Below, piece by piece: positions 54,222-64,000 of a stretch of 64,000 nucleotides of DNA. The translations under genes and the position numbers were made by a program. Below the pieces are notes generated by a model, which was not told the DNA's origin, searched no databases, and was given only the letters and a program-made list of their open reading frames with translations. How positions within the stretch are numbered: the first letter of the stretch is position 1; each line of letters opens with the position of its first letter. Origin of the DNA: Zeus faber (Eukaryota; Chordata; Actinopteri; Zeiformes; Zeidae). The DNA is taken from contig OY482851.1 of assembly GCA_960531495.1 (NCBI GenBank), positions 19,614,855-19,678,854 on the forward strand, in the 5' to 3' direction.

Positions 54222-55577
54222 TCTCTCTCACCTTGCGCGGTGTATTCACGGAGCACTTTAGGAACGATGCGGGTCACGTGACTGCGCTCTGTTCATTTAC
54301 CCGCACTCATCAGCCCTCTTTGTTTCCTCTCTCCTCCATGGTTGCACACAGGTGTACCGGACCTTTATCTCAAAGTGTGTTCTCCAGCACTTTTCCATTG
54401 CCCGTGGCCGGCTGTGACCATATTATTGATGCGGCCGCCCGGGCACAATGGGAGGCACAAAGGGGGATCTCTACGCGGTTCGCACAGCGGTCCGTCTGTC
54501 CGTCCCTCCTGAGGGGGGCAAACTGCTGATCCCAGAGGTGCAAGAGGCCTGCGTCAGCCCGTTTCCAACAAACAACACACGGGTGGTCTGCGCAGTGGCC
54601 CCACTCGCAAACGCGAAGAGAAAGACAGACGCACACAGGCACAAACACACACGCTGTGACCGCACACGCACGGACACAAGCACACACAAAAGTGTCCTTT
54701 TTTTGTCCTATATCAATTTCAGTCGCAAAAACCAATGTGACCGCTTATCGGCCACAACGGCCTTTGACACCAGCCGTCTGCTGCGCCACATGACTTCTGA
54801 CGGGGAGGGGGGGCGGCGAAAAAGGCCACAATGGGCGGCTATTCACCTCAAAGCCTCTTCCATTCTCCCAACTGATCCCCGGTATAAAGCGGCGGCACAG
54901 AAGTAGCAATTGAGCTTGAACAAATTGCTCACAAAGCAGGGAACCGACTGGGCTTTTCTAACGTTTCCTGCGAAAGCGCCGCATTGTGGGGCAGTGCTGT
55001 CTTAGCTTGGCTCGGCATTGGGGTTTTTTTCGCCCCACTAGGTTCAATTTTAAAAAAAGTATTGTGGCATACCCTATTGGCAGAGACATTGTTTTGGGGA
55101 AGATTAGCTCTCGGAGATTTCCGCTTGTGAGCCGCGGAGTGGGATTCAGGATTTGGATCGCAAGTTAAAATGCTCGTGGCTGAAGTGGGACGGATGTACA
55201 TTGAATGCTTTAACTATTACTACTATAATTACTACAACTACTAGGATCATGACAGTGGTGCTGATGATGATGATGATAATGGCAATGATGATGACGATGA
55301 TGATGATGATGCTTTTATACCTAGAGCCTGTTTAAAAAAATGCACAAAATGGATGGATGGCAGAGTGCGTTGCAGTAAAGAAGAAATATATGACAAAGTA
55401 AAACAAAATATGATTCACCTATTTTGTCACCTCCAATGATGCAAAAAATCGAAGCGAGAGGGATAATACGAATCACAGCGGCATGAGTTTGAATCAGGTT
55501 GTATCACCGTTCCTCATCTCTTCTGTCTTTTTCACCCTTTAAGCCTGTTTTTCAACTGTTGGCCTCATTCGTGGCGG

Positions 55578-55627
<50 letters not shown>

Positions 55628-56038
55628 ACGTATGTGTGTTCTCTGTGGGGTCAGGTGTCACGCTGTCAGTCTGAAGCCAGATCAAATGGACGAGAGACGG
55701 GCGCCCACATGATCAGTCCGTTGGTCCGTCCGTCCACCTGCTTCACCCTGCCAGCAGATGCTGCCCGCCCCATCACGCCCAGTGCCCTCCCAGTTCGTTT
55801 TCCTAACCTCCCGCCTGTGCCCGCGGACCTGGCTCTCCATTTCCAACCGGCTCTACGGAGAGGCTATGAATAGCTCGCTGGCACGTGCGTCTGAGCACGG
55901 CGCAGCGCTCCTCGGCGGCGTCACTACACCGACAGCATGTTGGGTCGCCATGGAAACAGTAACGAGTGCCTCTGCCCTGACATGCACCGGTTTTCGGAGC
56001 CGAAAGTGAGCTGAGCTTTCTCCCCTCTTTTCCAAACT
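54171..56038. other. Intergenic sequence, no gene recognised
   Basis: Contains (CT)n at about 54189-54230, a (GAT)n-like stretch at 55261-55310 and (GT)n at 55579-55623. No coding family seen. Confidence 0.45.
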
Positions 56039-56336
56039 CACGGTGATTCTCAACCTTTTTTAATGTCAAGGACCCTCAATTTGATACACATTAGGCCACA
56101 GACCCCATTTCATATGATATGCCAATTTGAGATGATTTCTGTTGCTAGGTATGCTTTAGTCCATCCTTTTTGATCGTAGTTTTTGGATCGTAGTTTCTCC
56201 CTCAAACTACGATCAAATAAAGTCATTCGTTTACATTCTCTAATGGTGCTTATGTCTTGTGAGACAAAATAATGGTTAAGTCTAACCATTAAACATTTTA
56301 ACGGGGACGCCCTGACCTCTCGAAGGACCACCGCTG
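56039..56336. mobile_element. hAT-like MITE, degenerate, about 298 bp
   Basis: The left end CACGGTGATTCTCAACCTTT fits the common hAT end CAGTGGTTCTCAACC; the reverse complement of the right end reads CAGCGGTGGTCCTTCGAG. The interior has GGACCCTC and GACCCC words typical of these elements, and an internal inverted repeat (TTGGATCGTAGTTT...AAACTACGATCAAA, 56177-56214). No clear 8-bp target duplication remains. Confidence 0.6.
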
Positions 56337-56721
56337 TAAAATATCGCACAGTCAATTCAGTTTAGCCATAATTAAGCCATTAAGCCATTTTTTTGTGGTT
56401 AGGTAAGGTAATGTGTTGTTAGGTCATGTATGTTAGGTTATAACCTGGGTTATTAACCAAAGGGTATCAGGTTAATGTCTGGTATTTCTCCTATATTCTC
56501 AAATGTTTATAAGAATACTCTTTATTTTCTTAAGTTATGATATTATATCCAGGGGGGTTACATATCTGCCGACCGTATATTCGTGAGGTATGAAACCTAA
56601 ACCACTGTCATTCTACATACCCCGAAACACACAGTGGGTTGCTGGGGACGCTATGGAATGCCTTTCAACGGAAATCTACAGAATGCATTACGGAACAAAC
56701 AAGACCCCTCAAGACTCTGAA

Positions 56722-56727
56722 GTGTGT

Positions 56728-56773
<46 letters not shown>
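56722..56773 (+). repeat. (GT)n microsatellite
   Basis: GT tract with one interruption. Confidence 0.95.
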
Positions 56774-56776
<3 letters not shown>

Positions 56777-57882
56777 GTATGTGCGTCTTCATAGCTTTGT
56801 TTATTCGTTTAGCCTACATGAAACACTGAAACTTTGAAACTATTCTCGACGCCGGTGTGTGAACCGCTACAACGTGAGGCCTCCACGAAGGTCCCCCATC
56901 ACGTCGGTCCCCTTCCCGCTTTCCTGCGTTTGTCCTGCTCCGTGCCTCCCACCCTCGTCGGCCCCGACGGCAGCGCAGGTCACTGGGTTTTCCCGCGGGA
57001 CGGACAGGACTTTTACCCGTGATAAACCGCCAGATTGCGGTGTTTGCCTTTCTGCTCCATTTACCAATTCTGTGTTTAATCACATATCATTTACCCAGTC
57101 CTGGGAGCCAGGCAGGTGGGTGGGTGGTAGCGGGTGGAGGGGTAGTTAATAAGTGAAAATGTGCCGTGAGAGTTCGTGTCAGGTGAACACGCTTGAAATC
57201 CTCAGTGTTGCATTTAATTTCAGCCATCATGAAGCCCCTACATTTGACATAAGTCAGTCGTTGTCTCTTTCTTTTTACTTTCCAACTCTTTCCCTTGATG
57301 CCTTTCCTCAATATCTCCGACTGCTTAACCTTTTCCCCGCTGAGTCCGAAGAGAGCTGAGTGGGCACGGCCGTATATCTGCAGGAAGGGGCCCAGCAGTG
57401 TGTCCTCACAAAGACTTTACAATTACAGGTCTCTTATAATTGGGTTAATAATTGAATTTAGAACCAGATGTCCTGTGTCTATGTCTCTCAATCACCCCCC
57501 TCCCCCAAGTCGTCCCCCATTTCTACAGTAACTCTCTCTGTCTCGTACACACTGTCCACCAGATCAGTTGTGTCCCTACTACGACAGGACTTTTGGAGAT
57601 CGCTCGCAGCCGAATGTGTTGAATTCCCAGGAGCCACTTAGTACATATGAAATCAAGTGAGATCCACCGAATCTGAATAATTGTCCGAAGTTGCTCCGAA
57701 GGACTCCTCTGGTTTCCCGAAAGGTAAAAAGGTCCTTCGGTTTTGTTATTAAAAGGTTGCTTTTGTTCCCCCCTCCCCGATATGTATACCCTTCTCCATA
57801 CAGTCATTTAAAAAACAGCTTACTCTTGTGGAACAAATGCCTTGTCTGCCTTGACTAAATAATGCCCCCTCCGTCCCCACTA

Positions 57883-57990
<108 letters not shown>

Positions 57991-58305
57991 AAGTGGAAAC
58001 TGAACTGAGAACCCTGTGTTGAAATGTGGCAGGTGGCGTATGATACTGTCAGCTCTGCTGTGAAGTGAGAAGATGTTGAACATTCACATCAGCATTACAT
58101 TTCATTACATCACATCACATTAACATAAATTGAAAAAATACAGTTTGTATCTTTTTTGGCTATTTGTATTTTTATTTCCGTAATACATTTTTATTGTATT
58201 ATAGGTTTATTGTATTATTTTATATCCTCAAAACTTTCAGACTGTTTAGCTTTTTTTTTTAATGCTGATGAAATCCTCACCAGAAAAAAATCCTAGTCTA
58301 TCTCA

Positions 58306-58416
58306 TTCCTGATTCCGATTCCGATTCTGATACTAAATCTGATTCCGATTCTGAATCTGATTCTGATTCTGAATCCGATTCCGATTCTGAATCTGATTCT
58401 GATTCTGATTCTGAAG
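58306..58416 (+). repeat. Hexanucleotide-based repeat (GATTCY)n with 18-bp higher order
   Basis: GATTCC, GATTCT and GAATCT units alternate over about 110 bp. Related short stretches on the opposite strand (GAATCAGAATC) occur at 38760 and 61147. Confidence 0.9.
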
Positions 58417-58626
58417 GACCTAGGACTCCTGACCATTTCTTGTTCATTATCTTTCATTTTGTTTTTCACCTATCCCCTTTTTTCGCAACTCCTCTCTGAT
58501 CTTTATATTGCTTGGCAAGATTCTAGAGCGATGTTTCCCAATATCCCAGAAGTGTGTATGCGTGTGTGCGTGCGTGTGCTGAGGTGAATACCAAATCAGA
58601 ACCCTCAAAACGCCCTTTATCTCGGC

Positions 58627-58627
58627 T

Positions 58628-58682
<55 letters not shown>
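58627..58682 (+). repeat. (CT)n microsatellite
   Basis: Pure CT tract of about 56 bp. Confidence 0.95.
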
Positions 58683-58685
<3 letters not shown>

Positions 58686-59317
58686 CCTCCCTCTAAGTCA
58701 CATACACAGATACTGTATAGAAACAAACGTGTGTTCTATAAGAGCGGTGTGTTTTTGTGTTTTGATTTCAGGTTGTACCCCGGGGCGCCTCATCCATCCC
58801 TTTCATATTAAACCTGTTAGGGCTCTCATTGACTCAACACGAGAAAGCGAGCTGCCTGGATATTGCCGACTCTATTTTGAGACTCAATAACTCTCATCTA
58901 CACTCGGCGCGCTTTGGGGAATCAGATGTGTGCGTGGCGGGGGGGGGGGGGGGGACAGAGAGAGAGAGAGAAAAATTCTGTACTAAATGATAAAGTGGAC
59001 ACGATCCTATAGTCTATTTGAGATGTCAGAAATAGATGAATCCACTTTTGTTCTCACAAATGATGCTGGAAAAAAAACCTCTTTATATATCTTTCTAGGT
59101 TCTACTGCAAATACAAAACACCGTAGAAAATACCAAAACATTTTCTGTAATACCGCTCAGTATTAACAGAAAAGTTCACAAAAAGTACGTGCACCCAAAC
59201 ACCAACAAAAATGAGTGGGACAAGAATTGAGCCCGCCCTGGAGACTTGGTACGAATTAAATCTGTCGTCATGTGAGCGCTGCCATCTGCACATATTGGAC
59301 ACACAGGCATACAGCAA

Positions 59318-59353
<36 letters not shown>

Positions 59354-61139
59354 GCACACACACACATACGGAAGCATTATTCTTGGTGCATCTACATCAG
59401 CCTGTCCAGACAGCGCCTGGTGCTAAGCGACCACGTCGCCCCAGTGCAGATGGCAGTCTGTTCATGTTTATTTTACTCAAAACGTAATGCGCTTAAATCC
59501 CGGTGCCTACCCGGACCTTTGAAATGACGTTAGAGTTGAGCGCTGAGCGACAAGATGACAGAAGACAAATACTGTGACATCAACGGTGAGAATAGATCTA
59601 TTAATAAACAGACATATTTGCCCTTATGTCTGTGTTGTAGCATCGAATTGCTCGGAAATAAATAATGTCTCGAGTCAAATAAATAATTTCCTCGCACTTT
59701 TGAGTCCAGATCCACGTTGGGATGCGATTTTCCAGAAGTCCATGTATGTAACCTACATCATGATCTGAAGCATCAGGAGATCAACACGCGCAATGTTAAC
59801 AAATCCTTCCGATGATCTCACAATGCAACTCAAAGTTTCTAAAAACTAAAACTCAAAGCCCACTTCCCTCTAAATGAGCAGCGTGTTCCCACTGCTACCA
59901 TTCACACTGCTCGAAAACCTCAGTGCAGTGTCACTTCAGCTGACGCGGACGTGCAGACATATTGCATATGGCATGCAAGGTTCTTAGGTGTCATTTTCAA
60001 AATATCTAGAAATTATAGAAATAATACTCTATCTGAAATATATATATATATTTTTTCAAAATAAAAGTAACTAAATTATTAAACACAAAATAAAGAGTGG
60101 GCTAGTCCTAACGTCATGGTGGATTACCTCAAGCAGCAAGATTTTTTCAGCGATACTACTCTTGAAGTGATACATATAAATTGCAGCCATTTAACTGTAG
60201 TTCTGACGGCCGCTTTCACTTTAAACATATGTTTATTTATTTTGCATAGTTTGCGTTGGGCCTCTGGGCTCTACTGCTTATCGCCCCCGGTGGGATGTAC
60301 AGCAAACATAGGCATGGGTAGTGAGCTAAAAAGAAATAGGGAGTGGTGAGCTTGAATCCCCCCATTGGATCGAAGGGTGGAGCCCAACCGGTGGGTGCAG
60401 GGGAGGCGGAGGAAGCGCAGCAATGCAGCCAAGCCGTCAGCAGAGCAGGCGGAGCAGGCGGAGCAGGATGGACCAGCTGTTTGAACAGGCCAATTCAAAT
60501 TTGGTAATAACCATTGCAAACGCAGAAATAGAAAACACGTACCATCACCATCTCTGAGAAATACCAATGTGGAGCCTTTTGCCTTTTTCCACTCAGTTCT
60601 GGAACTTCTGGTATTTCTGCCGCGATGTGCGAGCTCTGTGTGTTTCCCTGCCTGTTGAGGAGAGCCAGTCTGCCCCTTCCCACTGCCTCTCTCTCTGCCC
60701 TTCCCTCTCTCTCTCTGCCTCCCTTTCCCTCCGTCACTGCTCCTAGTGTGTTTCAGACGGAGCTTTCTATTTATATGCTGTGGGTCCAGTCTGCAGGAGC
60801 TGCTTTCTCGGTTGGCTCCTCCAGAACGCCGCTGCCGTTCGTAGCGGAGGAGCTCTGAGACTCCCGGTCCTCCCTCTGGTTGGAAGACAAATAGAATTAA
60901 TTTTTATTTTATTTTGTTTTTTAACTCTCCGCCCTTAATTATCTGATGCAGAAATATGCATGAGCAAATATGTACCTAGTCGTGGTTAAACCTGTATCGG
61001 TTGTTTGGTATGTGAACTTCTGTGTCACCCGGGGCTGGGTCGATACTGCAGTGCACAAACTAGTCGCTTCGGTGATATTTGTGTAAGGTAAGTGGCGAGA
61101 GGGTGTTCACCTCCATGGTGACATGCCGACCCAAACGGT

Positions 61140-61425
61140 GGTTGGAATCAGAATCGAAATCCGTTTTTTTTTTCGCAAGGTACATTTACACACAGTATTC
61201 TGCACATTTGTTCTGGTGGGGTTTGGTGCATTTCTCCAGCGACAATTATCATAAAATAAGTAAATAAATAAATATACAAAAAGCTTACCAGTCTAAAAAA
61301 AGGAGACTAAAAAATAATTCTAAAATAAAATAGAAGTAAAAATAAAGAAATTTTGTCAAATATATAAATAATACCCCCCTAAAAAAACAGGAAAAAAAAA
61401 AGTCAGATATATAAAAATGCTCACA
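61140..61425 (+). mobile_element. Degenerate interspersed repeat ('GAATCAGAATC...' fish type)
   Basis: GGAATCAGAATCGAAATCCG, then GCAAGGTACATTTACACACA, then a long A-rich tail with AAATAAATAAATATAC. The order matches a repeat I know to be common in teleosts. No coding part. Confidence 0.5.
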
Positions 61426-61578
61426 GTGTGATATTTGATCTTTTCACTCGGGATAATGAAAACAATCAAGAGCTGCCAAAGAGAATGCCTCATTCAGTCA
61501 ATTAGGGCGTGTAAGGAGGGAAGGGGGAGAGTTGCATTACTCATGTACTTCATCCCCTCTGTCACTCTTCCTCTCTAT

Positions 61579-61580
<2 letters not shown>

Positions 61581-61622
<42 letters not shown>
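61581..61622 (+). repeat. (CA)n microsatellite
   Basis: Pure CA tract. Confidence 0.95.
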
Positions 61623-61625
<3 letters not shown>

Positions 61626-62526
61626 ATATCTAAATTCATATTTGCTCATCTCCCTCGGCTTTTCGTTCTCAGCCGGTATTCACACAGAAACTTCCATACT
61701 ATTGACCGGCAGCATCACGCTGCCCTAATGCGCGCGTGTCAGGGCGCCTGGGGGCCGAGTCCAGGCCACGAGCACTATCGACCGATTCATTAGGTAATGA
61801 ATAACTCACCCTTGTTGATCCCCCGCCCCCCCCCCCCTTTTTTTTTTATTCCCACCCCCCCTTCCAAATGTAAGAATAGTGACAGTGTATTCCCTCCCTC
61901 TCTCTCTCCTGACTCTCTGCTCTTCCGCCTCAGCTTTACTTAACTTCCATCCTTTGTTTTGTGCTTGATTTCACCCTTCCGTATACTGTACAGATACCAT
62001 TGGTTACATAATGCCAGTGTCCGTGGAAAGAGGGTTCCACATATTGGCAGTTTGGCCCTCCAGTACCGCCCCAGTGTGACAGTGACCCGTGTTGGTTCCA
62101 GTCAGACGTTGCGGCCGTCGCGACACAAGCTCGACACTCGCCAACGAATCGTTCCTAGCGAACAAATGTTCCAAAAATGACTCGTGAGTCGGGAGTCATG
62201 CCGGCAAAAATGCCGTTTGTTCGTTTCATTCATGACTCTGTGACCGGAGGCAGAAATGCACTACATGCCTCCGCTGGAGAGACTCGAAACCCCCGAGCCG
62301 CCGACGAAAAGAGGAGCTCCTTCTTCGAGTTTGGCTTTCGACGAGCGCGGGAATCTCTTGACTGGCAAACTGCACTTGACGTTCTCAAGATGGGCAGAGA
62401 AAATGCATTTGGCGTAGGTCGTGTTGAATATGTCTGATTCGCACTGCACTGTAAAGCATTCCAATTCCAGCTCCTTTTCACCGAGTGACTCGTCAGAAAC
62501 CGAATCTCGCAGAGTCTATCTTTTCA

Positions 62527-62583
<57 letters not shown>

Positions 62584-64000
62584 GAACATATGTCTACGCT
62601 CACCATTTGACACGGCCATTGGCCTCGTCATGCGGTGCGAATGTCAGTTGTCCCACAGCCAGTTTCGGAGTCTGGCCTTATATAACGCGGAGGTGATGTG
62701 TGGGTTCAAAACAACCTCATCAGCTGATGTTATGTGATCACTGTTGACTACAAACCAAAAACGCAGCAGATCGCTGGACTGGGATTTAATACCGTTTCCA
62801 TTCTCCCGAACGTAAGTTGTGAGCAGGTGGATTTGGAATCACACCTCCAGACTTGGGTTGTCGGAGGGTTTAGAACCGGAGGGATTTGCAGGTTTGCTGC
62901 CACTCGATGGCGGTGTGTCCGAAAATAAAGCTTTTCCACTTTTTCGGTCCAGTTCCTGGAAAAGAGCGGGGCATTCAGTCAACCAGGTCAACACGCTTGT
63001 TGCCTGCGTGAAAGCAGGCTCAATCCCAACAAAAAAATAAATTAAAAAATTGATTGAATTCCTTGGGCTCGGATTCTGGTGTGTTAAATACAGTTATGAA
63101 ACGCCGAAATGTTTGTGGGCGTCAACCACCTGGGGAAGTGGTGGCGTACAAGAGGTCACGCGAATAAACCGAGAAAAATATGGTTTATCTGAGACCGCTG
63201 TTCATTTCTGGGACCTATCTAGATACGCGGCCGCGTGGCCCCGGTGCCCACCGCCACCTCGTAAAAACATTGCTGGGAATCTGAAACATCCCGCGTTTTG
63301 AATCTCACCAGTCCTGCCCCTGCCCTGCCCTCCGCTGAGGTTCACGCTCTCACCCTGGAACTGTATTTATCTGCCAGTAGCGCCCTCTCCTGGCAAGGAC
63401 TCGAAAGCTGAACGTCCCATTAAAAAAAAAAGACAGCGCCGTCTACAAACATTTATTAAGTTGTCCACGACCTAAAAAAATAGCAATGTTTAAAGGGACA
63501 CTTCAGTTATTGGTCAACAATAAACTATATGCGTCGACGCAACGCTTGTTTTTCCCAAGTCAAAAAATACACAACCCCCTACACAGTGTAATTGTCCGTC
63601 TCTGGCCAAATACTAGCACACTTTAAATAAATAAGGGATTAATGCTTTAATTACAAACTTGTTTTTTTACCCCAAAAACATTTTACATTTTTACATTTTA
63701 ACTTTGCACATTTACACCGCAGCAACTTTTGGACACGATTTGTCGTCACGGACCAGAGTACGTTGAACTCATAAACAACTCTAAACTCTTTTTCCCCACG
63801 GAATAGCCGAATGGCCACAGAGAAATATAATTTCGATGAAGCTCCGTTCCTAGAAAACTCTAATCACTAGTCAGCGTGCCAGAATTTTTCATCCATCTCT
63901 TTCTCCGAAAAGATACACACAAACCTGACGAGCGTTCTCTGCAGCAACCTCGTCTAATGGCTCTAATGCATTAACTGGGTTTTAATGGACGCGATGCATC
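61623..64000. other. Intergenic sequence to the window end, no gene recognised
   Basis: C-homopolymer and T-homopolymer runs at 61820-61860, a CpG-richer stretch at 62090-62350 and a CTCF-like word at 63376-63393. A transposon-end-like TTTAAAGGGACACTTCAG lies at 63489 without a partner end that I can see. Confidence 0.4.
62530..62581 (+). repeat. (GT)n microsatellite
   Basis: Pure GT tract. Confidence 0.95.

Noticed and set aside
63489-63660. A complete DNA transposon starting TTTAAAGGGACACTTCAG
   Set aside because: The left end looks familiar from fish repeats, but I cannot find a matching inverted right end inside the window.

Overview
This is vertebrate, almost certainly teleost fish, genomic DNA. 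The evidence is a split nuclear gene with GT-AG introns, very dense (CA)n/(GA)n/(GATA)n microsatellites, a tRNA-derived SINE with the fish-type 3' end, and small TIR elements of fish type. There is no bacterial or viral gene organisation.

One protein gene is firmly supported: a RhoBTB gene (atypical Rho GTPase with two BTB domains, a CUL3 ubiquitin-ligase adaptor) on the minus strand. Ten coding exons from 28322 down to 12346 join into 2169 nt, or 722 codons plus stop, with every splice junction in phase and every intron GT-AG. A probable untranslated first exon lies in a CpG-rich promoter block at about 34.4-34.97 kb and ends at a good splice donor at 34598. The protein mixes residues typical of RHOBTB1 and RHOBTB2, so I favour the fish paralogue rhobtb4; the family call is secure but the paralogue number is not.

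Layout. 1-12345: 3' flank, containing the 3' UTR of the RhoBTB gene (end not determined), microsatellites, a 56-bp tandem duplication and CpG-rich blocks with no recognisable gene. 12346-28322: coding exons. Their introns hold a 501-bp TIR element, two copies of one dispersed repeat, long tetranucleotide arrays and many CA/GT tracts, one of which starts only a few bases from a splice donor. 28333-34597: long 5' UTR intron. 34400-34972: promoter CpG block. 34983-35936: an 18-bp minisatellite of about 53 units abutting the promoter, followed by a SINE and outlying degenerate minisatellite units to 36626. 36627-64000: about 27 kb with no gene that I can recognise, rich in microsatellites, with a hAT-like MITE, a 99-bp near-perfect hairpin, duplicated repeat segments and several CpG-rich blocks that could be promoters of unseen genes.

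I found no new multi-gene system. The most interesting items are the minisatellite against the RhoBTB promoter and its apparent origin from transposon-like sequence, the mosaic RhoBTB paralogue, the CA repeat at the exon-2 donor, and several microsatellite-linked dispersed repeat families.
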